From Hyphomicrobiales bacterium (GTDB taxonomy: Bacteria; Pseudomonadota; Alphaproteobacteria; Rhizobiales; Rhizobiaceae): a stretch of 40,822 bases of DNA. A program made the translations under genes and the position numbers. The notes beneath the pieces were generated by a model. The model saw only the letters and a program-made list of their open reading frames with translations, was not told the origin of the DNA and did not search any database. Positions 18,469 through 26,989 of this stretch are shown here, piece by piece (position 1 is the stretch's first letter; each line of letters begins with the position of its first letter). The stretch spans positions 1 through 40,822 of the forward strand of contig JAALLE010000032.1 in assembly GCA_011087605.1 (NCBI GenBank), in the 5' to 3' direction.

Positions 18469-19605
18469 ATGACCCGCGTGGAAGTTGTTATCATTGGCGG
18501 TGGAATTGTCGGTCTTATGACCGCGTGGTTTTTGGCGTCCGAGGGTGTCGACGTTGTCTTGCTGGAGGCAGGTGATCTGGGTGCGGAAGCTTCCGGGGCA
18601 AATGCCGGGTCCTTGCATCTGCAGATTCAATATCCTGAATTCGTCAAATACGGTGAAGACTGGGCAAAAGCCTATGCCCCAACGCTTCGGTTTCTCGAAG
18701 CTTCGATCGGAATGTGGCAGGATCTGGGGCAACAGGTTGGCGAGGATCTGGATGTCAAACTGGGTGGTGGCATCGTTGTGGCGCGACAGGCGGCTCAGAT
18801 GCGCTTGATCGAAGCGAAGGCCCGGATCGAAGCCAGTGTCGGCATCGAAACCCGTATTCTCGACCGCAAAGAATTGCTCGACATTGCACCTTATCTTTCG
18901 GATCAAGCCATCGGCGGCGGTCTTTGCGCGGGGGAAGGCAAGGCCAATCCCTTGCGCGTTACGCCGGCGATAATCCGCGCAGCGGAAGCTGCCGGAGCGA
19001 TCTTGCACCGCGAAACTTCCGTGACTGGGCTGGCGGGACAAGCCGGAGCATTTACCGTCACCACGGCGCGTGGTTCGTATCAGGCCGACAACGTGGTCAA
19101 TACCGCTGGTGCCAGGGCTGCAGAAATTGCTTCGATGCTTGGCATGCAAATCGATCTTGGCGGTTTCCCGCTGCAGGTCAGTGTCACTGAGCCGATTGCT
19201 CCGTTGATTCCGCACCTGATCTATTCGGCCGCAGGTAAGTTGTCGTTGAAACAAGTGGCAAATGGCAGCTGTATTATTGGTGGTGGTTGGGCGGCCAACG
19301 TGCGTGAACATGGCGGGCTGGCGACCAATCCGGTGAATTTTACAGGCAATATGGCGATGGCGGCGGGGGTCGTGCCACAACTGACGCACGCTCGAGCCGT
19401 CAGGAGTTGGACTGCCTGGGTCAATGGCACACCGGACTGGCGCCCGATAATTGGAGAAGCACCAGGAATTCCCGGTTTCTTCCTTGGGCTGTTTCCCTGG
19501 GTTGGCTTCAGCGCCGGGCCGCTGACCGCGCGGGTAATTGCCGACCTGGTACTGGGCCACCCGCCGGCAATGGACATGAAGGGGATTTCCGTCCTTGTGG
19601 ACTGA
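18469..19605 (+). CDS. Orphan FAD-dependent oxidase (DadA/glycine oxidase-like)
   Basis: The 378-residue DAO-family flavoprotein has GGGIVG at 10-15 and the shared NAGSLHLQ segment (near residues 45-52). Unlike the homologue at 10064 it has no iron-sulfur alpha partner gene beside it. It may work as a true oxidase, or share the alpha subunit encoded at 11175. ATG 18469 has AAGG about ten bases upstream, which is a weak site. The divergent lyase gene begins 29 bp away, and the gcvPB-like gene converges 18 bp after the stop. A role on sarcosine, glycine or imino-acid type substrates is suggested by family and by the glycine dehydrogenase-like neighbour. Confidence 0.84.
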   Translation: MTRVEVVIIGGGIVGLMTAWFLASEGVDVVLLEAGDLGAEASGANAGSLHLQIQYPEFVKYGEDWAKAYAPTLRFLEASIGMWQDLGQQVGEDLDVKLGGGIVVARQAAQMRLIEAKARIEASVGIETRILDRKELLDIAPYLSDQAIGGGLCAGEGKANPLRVTPAIIRAAEAAGAILHRETSVTGLAGQAGAFTVTTARGSYQADNVVNTAGARAAEIASMLGMQIDLGGFPLQVSVTEPIAPLIPHLIYSAAGKLSLKQVANGSCIIGGGWAANVREHGGLATNPVNFTGNMAMAAGVVPQLTHARAVRSWTAWVNGTPDWRPIIGEAPGIPGFFLGLFPWVGFSAGPLTARVIADLVLGHPPAMDMKGISVLVD

Positions 19606-19623
19606 CATGGTCACACTCATGAT

Positions 19624-21195
19624 TCATGCAACGTCTTTGGCATTTTGTTTGGCTTTGTCTTCGCCCAAAATCTTCCGTTGATAGGCACGCCAGGTCATGG
19701 CCCATTTCTGTGGGTCTTCAAAGGCATCGCCTTTAACCTGAGCGATTGCCTGATTGTGCGGTGCGGTTTTGACCAATTCAGGGTTTGTCCGCGCTTCTTC
19801 TGCAATCTGAGCAATGACACCGATCCAGGTATCAATATCCTCCTTCGACCACAGTTCGCCGGCCTCTGGCGTGAAAGGCTCCGCCACGATCCATGGCTCA
19901 TGGCTCATCCAATAGGGATCAATGCCGTAATCAGCCATTCGGTTGGCAAAATCGGCGGTCGATACACCGGTCTCTTCGGTCAATTCACCTAACGACCAGC
20001 GCGTCATTTCCATGCGGTGCGTGGTGATAGACGGGTTGGATATGGTAAGTCCCGGTATCTGAGCCAGTTTCTTATCCATGTAATTATTGGCGACTACCGA
20101 TATGTCCGAAGCCAGCTGAATGCCATCGGCTCCCATGGCACGCGACCAGGCATATGCTTTTACAACCTGTGGCACGTTGCCCCAGAACTCTCGCACTTTT
20201 CCTGCAGATTTCGGGCGGTCCTCGTCAAGAACGTACCGGTCTCTTTCTTTCACCGCCACTGGACACGGCAGGTAAGGGGCCAGCTTGTCGGTGCATCCAT
20301 AGGCTCCGACAGCCGGACCGCCGCCAGCTTTTGGTGCGCCAAATGTCTTGTGCAACATGAACATGCAGGCATCAAACCCCAGCTCCCGGGCGGAAAGCTT
20401 GCCCATCACACCGTTAAAGTTGGCGTGGTCGTAAAAGCACAGCGCCCCGGCTTCCTTGGCGACCCTCACCCATTCCTTGATCTCGGGATTGTATATGCCC
20501 ATGTCGTCAGGATTGTTGATCATGATCAGTGCGGTTTTTTCACTCACCGCTGCCTTCAACGCGGCAAGCGAAGGATAGCCATTTTCCTCAAGCGGCAGGT
20601 TCACCACCTTGAACCCGGCAGCAGCAGCTGTCGCTGGATTACAAGGGTGCGCCTGGACAGATGTCACCATTTCGGTGCGCTGGTCCAGCATTCCGCGATC
20701 TTGCCAATAGGCGCGGGCGACAGCTGCCATGGTGTAGGCCGCATCGGCCCCGCCACCAGCCTGAAATATGAACTGATCCATGCCGGACAGGCTTTGCAAA
20801 ATGCCATCGAAGTCGTGGATGATTTCGAGCACGCCCTGCAAAGTATCTTCGTGCTGGTAGGGGTGCACTTCCGCCAATTGCGGGCGCAGTGTCGCATATT
20901 CGGCGGTCTTGGAATTGTATTTCATCGTACAGGTGCCGAACAGGCTAACGCCCATCATGCCAAGCGTCATCTGGCTGAGATGAAGATAATGCCTTTGCGC
21001 TTCAAACTCTGTGATTTCGGGCAGGTCAGCCCGGTCCTTGCGGGCCATGGATTCGGGAATCAGGTCTGTTCCAACGGCCGATATTATCTCTTCTTCCGGG
21101 GCTGCAAAAAGCTGGCCGCGTGCACCGGAGCGGCCCATTTCCATGACCACGGGCTCGTTCCATTTGGCAGCGCGAAATTCTGGGATGCGGGTCAT
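19624..21195 (-). CDS. gcvPB: Glycine dehydrogenase (decarboxylating) subunit 2-like protein
   Basis: This 523-residue PLP enzyme of the GcvP beta half keeps the GTCTMKYN segment (88-95) and the PLP lysine Lys283 in MLHKTFG. However, the motif I recall as LHKTFCIPHGGGGPG in normal GcvP reads LHKTFGAPKAGGGPA here, and YYDGANLN reads YDHANFN. This suggests a divergent paralogue with altered substrate handling. ATG 21195 has AAGGAGG with a seven-base spacer and overlaps the gcvPA-like stop as ATGA. No gcvT, gcvH or lipoamide dehydrogenase gene is in the window, so either it uses distant partners or it does not serve the glycine cleavage system. Confidence 0.85.
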   Translation of the reverse strand: MTRIPEFRAAKWNEPVVMEMGRSGARGQLFAAPEEEIISAVGTDLIPESMARKDRADLPEITEFEAQRHYLHLSQMTLGMMGVSLFGTCTMKYNSKTAEYATLRPQLAEVHPYQHEDTLQGVLEIIHDFDGILQSLSGMDQFIFQAGGGADAAYTMAAVARAYWQDRGMLDQRTEMVTSVQAHPCNPATAAAAGFKVVNLPLEENGYPSLAALKAAVSEKTALIMINNPDDMGIYNPEIKEWVRVAKEAGALCFYDHANFNGVMGKLSARELGFDACMFMLHKTFGAPKAGGGPAVGAYGCTDKLAPYLPCPVAVKERDRYVLDEDRPKSAGKVREFWGNVPQVVKAYAWSRAMGADGIQLASDISVVANNYMDKKLAQIPGLTISNPSITTHRMEMTRWSLGELTEETGVSTADFANRMADYGIDPYWMSHEPWIVAEPFTPEAGELWSKEDIDTWIGVIAQIAEEARTNPELVKTAPHNQAIAQVKGDAFEDPQKWAMTWRAYQRKILGEDKAKQNAKDVA

Positions 21196-22598
21196 GACAA
21201 AACCTCCTTGAGCGTGTTGGCCAGTGTGCGAATATCTGCGGCAGTGTGTATTTCGGTGACACAATAAAGCGCCGACTGACCAAGCGCATTGTTCTCGTCT
21301 GAAATGTCCTTTCCACCAAAGATGCCGCGTCCACGGAGCAATTGGTTTATCTCGGCAACCGTCTTTCCGGTGCCGTCAAAATTCACCACAAATTCCTTGA
21401 ATGTTGTGTCAGGCCAGACGATTTTGACGCCCGGAACGTCAGCAATGCATTTGGCGGCGTAGCGGGCTCTGCTGACGATCAAGGTGCCGAGTTCCCTGAA
21501 TCCTTCAGGGCCCAAAAGACTCATATAAACGGCACCGGCGATTGCCCACAGATAGGTCGAGTTGCCGGTCCAGTCTTTGCCGTGTTCTCGCGAGCCGTAG
21601 GAGTTCTGATGCGGGCAGGCCAGACCGAAGCCAAGCTGCCCCGGCTCTTGTGTTTCGACAATCGATACCAGGAATCCGTTATACTCCAGAACGTATTTTT
21701 CTTCGTCGCGGGAGGCGATAAATCCACCCACGCCACCGCCGCATTGCATATGTACCCCCAGGGGCTGCACTGGTCCGGTCACGATATCAGCGCCATAATC
21801 ACCCGGCGCCGTCATCACGCCCAATGAGACCGGATCGATCCCGACAATCGTCTCTGCACCTGCAGCGCGCGTTAATCGTGCGATCTCTGCCGCCTCAGCC
21901 TCAATCGTTCCGAGATAGGCCGGGTTTTCAAAATATACGGCGGCGACATCGTCTGCCAATTTTGATTGCAAGTCGTTCAGATCAATTCTGCCGGTTGTTG
22001 GGTCAACAGCTACCTCAACAACTTCGATATGGCTGTCCATCGCGGTGGGCTGGCAATAGGTTCGTAGCACCGACAGCCGCTCCGGATCCGAAAGCTGGGA
22101 GACAATCACTTTCGAACGGCCTGTAATTCGTTGCGCCATGCGAACGGCGTGGCCGATTGCACACCCCCAGGAATAAACCGGTAATTGCACCACATCGAGA
22201 TTGAGCAGCGCACCCAATTGGGAGGAAAATTCAAACCACGCCTGATTGCGCCCGTGATCTGATTGATAGCTGCCCCAGACATTCGTTGCGAATTCGGTGC
22301 GACCGACAATCTCATCAACAATAGCTGGCACGTGATGTTGCCAGACCCCTGCACCCAAGAAGCTGAGATTGGCTTCGCAATCTGCGTTCTTGTTCAGTTT
22401 TTGGAGCAGATCCCGCTTCAACTCCATTTCAGAAGAAAGCGTCGGCGGAAGTTGAAGCGGTTCTGTTCGATAATGATCCTGCGGGATCTGCTCAAACACC
22501 GTGGCAACAGACTCTGCTCCGATTTCGTCCAGCATCGCCTGAATTGCACCAGGGGCCGAATTCGCCATCCAGGGATGAGCGGGTGTGTTGTCGGTCAT
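21192..22598 (-). CDS. gcvPA: Glycine dehydrogenase (decarboxylating) subunit 1-like protein
   Basis: The 468-residue partner of the GcvPB-like protein recognisably follows the GcvP alpha half: FLGAGVWQHHVPAIVDEIVGR, and QAWFEFSSQLGALLNLDVV matching QAIFEFQSLICELTGMDVA. The usual S-x-YDGATA segment is replaced by LPVYSWGCAIGHA, so the active-site lining differs from the housekeeping enzyme. The ATG at 22598 has GGAG six bases upstream; longer in-frame starts run through the operator at 22650 and are rejected. It is the first gene of a two-gene operon controlled from that operator. Confidence 0.85.
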   Translation of the reverse strand: MTDNTPAHPWMANSAPGAIQAMLDEIGAESVATVFEQIPQDHYRTEPLQLPPTLSSEMELKRDLLQKLNKNADCEANLSFLGAGVWQHHVPAIVDEIVGRTEFATNVWGSYQSDHGRNQAWFEFSSQLGALLNLDVVQLPVYSWGCAIGHAVRMAQRITGRSKVIVSQLSDPERLSVLRTYCQPTAMDSHIEVVEVAVDPTTGRIDLNDLQSKLADDVAAVYFENPAYLGTIEAEAAEIARLTRAAGAETIVGIDPVSLGVMTAPGDYGADIVTGPVQPLGVHMQCGGGVGGFIASRDEEKYVLEYNGFLVSIVETQEPGQLGFGLACPHQNSYGSREHGKDWTGNSTYLWAIAGAVYMSLLGPEGFRELGTLIVSRARYAAKCIADVPGVKIVWPDTTFKEFVVNFDGTGKTVAEINQLLRGRGIFGGKDISDENNALGQSALYCVTEIHTAADIRTLANTLKEVLS

Positions 22599-22637
22599 GA
22601 TAAGCTCCATGTTGACGGCCATGTGGCAGGCACGATG

Positions 22638-22666
22638 TTTGTGCACAAATGTTCGCATATCGCACA
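22638..22666. promoter_or_regulatory. IclR-type operator next to a TTTGTGCACAAA palindrome
   Basis: TGTTCGCATATCGCACA (22650-22666) is a close copy of the shared operator, 51 bases upstream of the gcvPA-like start. Immediately beside it, TTTGTGCACAAA (22638-22649) is a perfect 12-bp palindrome. It contains the same decamer found over the GntR start at 39892. The pair may be a composite site for two regulators. Confidence 0.6.
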
Positions 22667-22673
22667 AGGCTAA

Positions 22674-23783
22674 TCAACAAGAAGCGATGCACATTATCAT
22701 CTCGCGATTGGCACCTGTGGAGACGCGAATATAGCCCTGTAGTTCAGCATCAAGGTCGGGGTCTCCCGTATCGACCAACAGATGGGGCCGGGCCAGGGCA
22801 GTCAATTTGTTTTCGGTCGCCAGGATGATCAGACCGCTTCGGCCCGCCTTGGAGATAAGGGTGGGTCCGATCTGCTGATTGCCCCGGCCCAGCAGAAAAC
22901 CTTGTTGCCCGGTCACTCCCAGGACAACTCGCACGTCCCGGCCTTCGGCCAGTTGCTGCAATGATGCCTGATCGGCATCCCGCGCCACGACCTTGCCATT
23001 CAACATCGCGTCCACCCCCAATGTTGTCGGCAGATGTCCGGCCGCACTCATGACAGCACCGGCGCTGGTACCTGGTCCGATGATGTAGAGGATATCAGGA
23101 TCCATATCGGTGACGATCTGCTGCGCCGCGCTTGAAAGAGCCTGCGCCGCATCCTGGCGTAGCTGTCCTTTCGCCGCTTGCATAAGATTGCGCGACACAG
23201 GTATCCGCGCCAGACCATAGAGGCGAGGAGCCAGAATGCCCTGTCGCAATGCCTCCTCATCTATGTCCATAATCTCAGCGTCATCCGTCCAAGTGATGCG
23301 TTCAGGTGATGCCACCAGATCTGCCAGCATGGCTCCGGCAGATTGTGGAGAAACGGCGAAAACGCCGGAATGCATCTTCACCCCACAGGGGATGCCAAGA
23401 AGCGCGGCATCACCAGCAACACTGGCCACGTCTCTGGCCGTGCCATCTCCCCCGGCAAAAGCAATCACGTCGAGCTTTCCCATCAAGCGGACAGTGTCCT
23501 TGGTATCGCGGGCGGAACCGGAAAGGGCTGGGAGATCTACAACCGTGGTTTTTAAATCGAGCTCATGGATCCACTCTTCACCCAGTGTATTAGCCGCGAC
23601 AATGATATCAGCGCCGGGGACTCGTTCGGCCATTCTGGTGAGCGCAAATCGCGCCCGCGAGCCGGCTTTGGCCTCGGCGCCACGCCGCATCGATTCTGCC
23701 ACTGCATCGGGGCCATCGGTGCCCTTCAGCCCGACGGCACCACCAAGTCCGGCAAATGGATTGACGATCAGACCAATACGCAT
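22674..23783 (-). CDS. ATP-NAD kinase family protein (COG3199, AcoX-like)
   Basis: About 369 residues, opening with MRIGLIVNPFAG and carrying the NAD-kinase phosphate-binding motif GGDGT (111-115) in AFAGGDGT. The rest follows the COG3199/AcoX group, larger than PpnK, with a C-terminal domain of uncertain role. Members are found beside catabolic clusters such as acetoin degradation. They may phosphorylate NAD or a non-nucleotide intermediate. The start at 23783 matches the family; ATG 23822 is 13 codons longer, and the frame is open as far as 24059. It is separated from the divergent transporter by an operator at 23923. Its stop is next to the gcvPA-like promoter. Confidence 0.8.
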   Translation of the reverse strand: MRIGLIVNPFAGLGGAVGLKGTDGPDAVAESMRRGAEAKAGSRARFALTRMAERVPGADIIVAANTLGEEWIHELDLKTTVVDLPALSGSARDTKDTVRLMGKLDVIAFAGGDGTARDVASVAGDAALLGIPCGVKMHSGVFAVSPQSAGAMLADLVASPERITWTDDAEIMDIDEEALRQGILAPRLYGLARIPVSRNLMQAAKGQLRQDAAQALSSAAQQIVTDMDPDILYIIGPGTSAGAVMSAAGHLPTTLGVDAMLNGKVVARDADQASLQQLAEGRDVRVVLGVTGQQGFLLGRGNQQIGPTLISKAGRSGLIILATENKLTALARPHLLVDTGDPDLDAELQGYIRVSTGANREMIMCIASC

Positions 23784-23922
23784 ACCGGCATTTGGCCAGT
23801 TATCGGATGCGCGTGCAATCATAATTTTGAACCAGAAGCAGAGGCCAGCGATCCCAGCGACCCAAAAGATTCCTCGGGGATTGACAGAAGGAAGAATCTC
23901 CTTGACGCTGAATGTGTACAAA

Positions 23923-23939
23923 AGTTCGTTTTGCGCACA
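23923..23939. promoter_or_regulatory. IclR-type operator upstream of the second transporter operon
   Basis: AGTTCGTTTTGCGCACA keeps the GTTCG and GCGCACA arms of the shared palindrome. It lies 71 bases before the binding-protein start (24011) and about 140 bases before the divergent NAD-kinase-like start. A weaker right-arm element ending GTGTACA (23914-23920) lies 19 bp upstream. Confidence 0.5.
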
Positions 23940-24010
23940 ACGTGGAAAGCGAATAAAAATTCTTTTGAAAAAGGCCAATTTCGGGCCGACCAACACGGGA
24001 GATACGACAC

Positions 24011-24820
24011 ATGCTGAAGCGACAATTCCTGGCGGGAGTTGTGGCGCTTGCCATGGCAACAGTCACATTCACCACCGCCCATGCCAAAAGCCTCGACGAT
24101 ATCCTATCAGACGGCAAATTGCGCATCGGGATCAACCCAAATTTCCCCAACATGAGCACGCGTAATGATGCAGGCGAATGGGTAGGATTCGATATCGATG
24201 TCGGCAACGCACTGGCCAAGGCTCTTGGTGTTGAGGCCGAATGGGTGCCCACTGAAACACCTCAACGGGTGCCGTTTCTCGTATCCGATCGCATCGACAT
24301 TTCGTTGGGAGCGCTGACCCGCAACACCGAACGTGCAAAGCTGATCGACTACACTGTACCACTGCACACGGAAGTGCTGGCGGTGCTGGCAACCGACAAG
24401 ATTGAAGGCAATAGTTGGCAGGAATTCAACAAAGAAGGCGTCACACTTGCAAACATGCGTGGCAACTGGACCGTCGACTGGATTGGTGAAAATATGCCAA
24501 ACGCCAAGCTCGAACTGGTCGACACGCTGGCAGACACCGTGCGTCTTGTCGGACAGGGAAGGGCCGATGTGATTGTTGAAAACATCGACTTCTTCATGGC
24601 CTTCACCAAGAACTATCCGGATGTGAAGTGGCGTGTGGTAGAGAATCCGATTTTCGTCGCCTATTGCGCAATCGGCGTCAGTCAGGGCAATGAAAATCTG
24701 ACCGAAGTGCTGAACATTGCGCTCTACAATCTGCACTCTTCGGGCATGGTCAATGAGACCTGGGAGAAACACTACGGTTCGCCAATGCTGCGGACAGTCG
24801 ATCCCGATCCTTATTTCTAA
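24011..24820 (+). CDS. Amino-acid ABC transporter substrate-binding protein (SBP family 3)
   Basis: The 269-residue periplasmic protein has a Sec signal peptide (MLKRQFLAGVVALAMAT, cleavage near AHA-KS at 25/26). The GFDIDVGNALAKALGVEAEWVP and RIDISLGALTRNTERAKLIDYT segments define the polar amino-acid type (His/Gln/Glu/opine). It is the first gene of the plus-strand operon that runs to 30588, with GGGAG upstream of its ATG. A hairpin follows 15 bases after the stop. The enzymes downstream suggest an imino acid or betaine-like ligand; this is inference. Confidence 0.9.
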   Translation: MLKRQFLAGVVALAMATVTFTTAHAKSLDDILSDGKLRIGINPNFPNMSTRNDAGEWVGFDIDVGNALAKALGVEAEWVPTETPQRVPFLVSDRIDISLGALTRNTERAKLIDYTVPLHTEVLAVLATDKIEGNSWQEFNKEGVTLANMRGNWTVDWIGENMPNAKLELVDTLADTVRLVGQGRADVIVENIDFFMAFTKNYPDVKWRVVENPIFVAYCAIGVSQGNENLTEVLNIALYNLHSSGMVNETWEKHYGSPMLRTVDPDPYF

Positions 24821-24835
24821 GTGATTGACAACGAA

Positions 24836-24866
24836 CGCCCCGGCATTCGGTCAGAATACCGGGGCG
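24836..24866 (+). promoter_or_regulatory. Stem-loop between binding-protein and permease genes
   Basis: A 13-bp inverted repeat with one mismatch (CGCCCCGGCATTC / GAATACCGGGGCG) and a 5-nt loop starts 15 bases after the binding-protein stop. No T-run follows, so it is more likely an mRNA 3'-end stabiliser giving extra binding protein than a complete terminator. Confidence 0.75.
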
Positions 24867-24885
24867 CTCGCCTGCGTTTATTTCC

Positions 24886-25563
24886 ATGAATTACAATTTT
24901 CAGTTCGGCGTCGTCTGGGAGAATTTTCCTGCGCTCCTGGAGGGGGCGTGGTTAACCTTTCAACTTGGCTGTTTTGCCTTTGCCGGAGGGGCGTTGATCG
25001 GGCTGGTCGGTGCGGCGCTTAAGACATATGCTCCCTGGCCGATAAGGTTCCTGGTCGATTGCTATGTCGTGTTCATTACCAACACTCCGGCGCTGATCCA
25101 GATTTACTTTCTGTATTTTGGACTGCCCGAGGTCGGGGTTCGCTGGTCAAACGAAGCTTGTCTGCTGATTGGCCTGACACTGAATGCTGGTGCGTATCTG
25201 ACGCTGATCCTGCGTGCCGGTTTCCTGTCCGTGCGCATCACAGAGATCGAGGCCGGACAAACCCTTGGAATGTCGCTGTTACAGCAGGTGCGCTACATCA
25301 TCGTGCCGCATATCGCCAAGTCGATATATCCTGCGCTGGCGAATTTTTTCATCGTGGTTTTGGTCATGGGTACGTCGGTTGGTGCGTTGATAGGCGTCGA
25401 TGAATTGACTGGCCAGGCGATCAACCTGTCGTCCGTCAATTATCGCTGGCTTGAATATTTTACTGTTGTAGCCGGCATGTATGTCGTGTTGACCTTCATC
25501 GCCTCGATTGGCCTTGCACTGCTCGGTCGGTGGGCGTTCCGCGTTAAGGCGAGGATATTCTGA
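24886..25563 (+). CDS. Amino-acid ABC transporter permease (HisM/HisQ-like)
   Basis: This 225-residue membrane protein has about five hydrophobic segments. The EAA loop is EIEAGQTLGMSLLQQVRYIIVPH, and NTPALIQIYFLYFGLP is a hallmark of polar amino-acid permeases. It forms a heterodimer with the next permease, whose ATG overlaps its TGA by one base. The ATG at 24886 lacks a strong Shine-Dalgarno. Confidence 0.9.
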   Translation: MNYNFQFGVVWENFPALLEGAWLTFQLGCFAFAGGALIGLVGAALKTYAPWPIRFLVDCYVVFITNTPALIQIYFLYFGLPEVGVRWSNEACLLIGLTLNAGAYLTLILRAGFLSVRITEIEAGQTLGMSLLQQVRYIIVPHIAKSIYPALANFFIVVLVMGTSVGALIGVDELTGQAINLSSVNYRWLEYFTVVAGMYVVLTFIASIGLALLGRWAFRVKARIF

Positions 25564-26276
25564 TGGAGCGCATCTTCGAACAGATACCAAGGTTTTTCTC
25601 GGGTCCAAATCTGACACTTCTGCTGGAATCTGCGGGCCTAACTCTGGCGATGACAATGGCGGGCTGTCTGATTGGTTTTGGTCTTGCTTTCGTCCTTGTC
25701 TATGTTCGCCAAACACCCGGCAAATGGGCCATGCCACTGCGCTGGATCTGTATCCTCTATGTCGAAGTATTTCGTCGTATACCGTTTATTGTGGTTGTCT
25801 ATCTGGTGCTGTTTTTCATTCAGGCGGTGACGCCGGATGCATCGCTCTTCACAATTGCTGTCATTGCCATCTGTCTATATGCGGTGGCCTATACCGCCGA
25901 TATTATCAGAGGTGGATTGGAAAGCGTTCCGCAGACGCAGGTGGAAGCTGCACAGGCGATGAACCTGTCGCGGCTTCAGACCAACCTTCGCATTGTTCTG
26001 CCACAGGCCTGGCCGGTGATCGTGCCACCGGCCATCGCATTCGCAGTCAGCTTCATCAAGGACACAGCACTGGTCAGCCAAGTTGGAGTCTTTGAGCTGA
26101 CATTTCGTGGCAAAGAACTCAACAATCAGGGATATTCCGGTATTCTTGTTTTCGGCACCATCGCCTTTTGTTACTTTTTATTGTCGTTCCCGCTGAGCAT
26201 GCTCGGCCAATATCTGGAGAAACGCCTTGGCACACCTCGCGGTCAGCGACGTACGCGCAAGTTATGGAGCCCTTGA
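25563..26276 (+). CDS. Amino-acid ABC transporter permease (HisM/HisQ-like)
   Basis: The 237-residue partner permease has EVFRRIPFIVVVYLVLFFI, the EAA loop QVEAAQAMNLSRLQTNLRIVLPQA and a C-terminal QYLEKRLG tail typical of the family. Its end overlaps the ATPase gene by 50 bp. Confidence 0.9.
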   Translation: MERIFEQIPRFFSGPNLTLLLESAGLTLAMTMAGCLIGFGLAFVLVYVRQTPGKWAMPLRWICILYVEVFRRIPFIVVVYLVLFFIQAVTPDASLFTIAVIAICLYAVAYTADIIRGGLESVPQTQVEAAQAMNLSRLQTNLRIVLPQAWPVIVPPAIAFAVSFIKDTALVSQVGVFELTFRGKELNNQGYSGILVFGTIAFCYFLLSFPLSMLGQYLEKRLGTPRGQRRTRKLWSP

Positions 26277-26964
26277 GGTCCTGAAGGGAATCTCATTCTC
26301 AATTGAGAAGGGTGAAATTGCGGCACTTGTCGGTCCTTCCGGATCCGGTAAGTCGACAGTCTTGCGTGCCCTTATGGGGTTGACGCCGATTACTGGTGGT
26401 GAGGTCGATATTGCCGGAGAGACGATGAACTATTCGTCTGCCCGCGAAGTGCGGGCAGCCCGCGACCGCATGGCCATTGTGTTTCAGCAATACAATCTGT
26501 TTCAGAATATGACGGTGATGCAGAACCTCACTCTTGCTCCGCTAAAGATCAAGAATTGGGATAAGGCCGAGGTTGCATCTGAAGCCCGCAGATTGCTGAG
26601 TCTCGTTGGACTTGCCGACAAGGCAGATGCCTTTTCCGACCAGTTATCTGGCGGACAGCAGCAACGCGTGGCGCTGGCCCGTGCCCTGGCGCTCAAACCC
26701 CAAATACTGCTTCTCGATGAGGTCACCTCGGCGCTTGATCCAGAATTGGTGAATGAAGTGCTGGACGCGATTCGCAAACTGGCTGATGAAGGCATGACCA
26801 TGGTCATCGTCAGTCACGAAATGGCCTTCGTGCGTGAAGTGGCGGACAAGGTCGCTTTTATGGACGCTGGTCAGATTGTTGAGACCGGTACGCCGGCGGA
26901 ACTGTTCGACGCGCCCAAGACTGACCGGGCGCGCGACTTCTTCTCAAAAATCCTGCGCCACTGA
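26227..26964 (+). CDS. Amino-acid ABC transporter ATP-binding protein
   Basis: This 245-residue ATPase of the GlnQ/HisP type has Walker A GPSGSGKST (36-44), signature LSGGQQQR (140-147), Walker B ILLLDE (160-165) with TSALDPE, and His197 in SHEMAF. The start is TTG 26227 with GGAG seven bases upstream, inside the preceding permease gene. This 50-bp overlap is longer than the other junctions and implies translational coupling. Confidence 0.92.
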   Translation: MAHLAVSDVRASYGALEVLKGISFSIEKGEIAALVGPSGSGKSTVLRALMGLTPITGGEVDIAGETMNYSSAREVRAARDRMAIVFQQYNLFQNMTVMQNLTLAPLKIKNWDKAEVASEARRLLSLVGLADKADAFSDQLSGGQQQRVALARALALKPQILLLDEVTSALDPELVNEVLDAIRKLADEGMTMVIVSHEMAFVREVADKVAFMDAGQIVETGTPAELFDAPKTDRARDFFSKILRH

Positions 26965-26989
26965 AACCCGCTAGCGTAAGGAGCCCATC

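Noticed and set aside
18436-19620. A 394-codon minus-strand frame opposite the orphan FAD oxidase
   Set aside because: Long only because of low stop frequency opposite a GC-rich gene; its translation is rich in His, Arg and Gln with no fold signature.
20017-21267. A 416-codon plus-strand frame opposite the gcvPB-like gene
   Set aside because: Shadow frame; the minus strand encodes a recognisable PLP enzyme across the same region.
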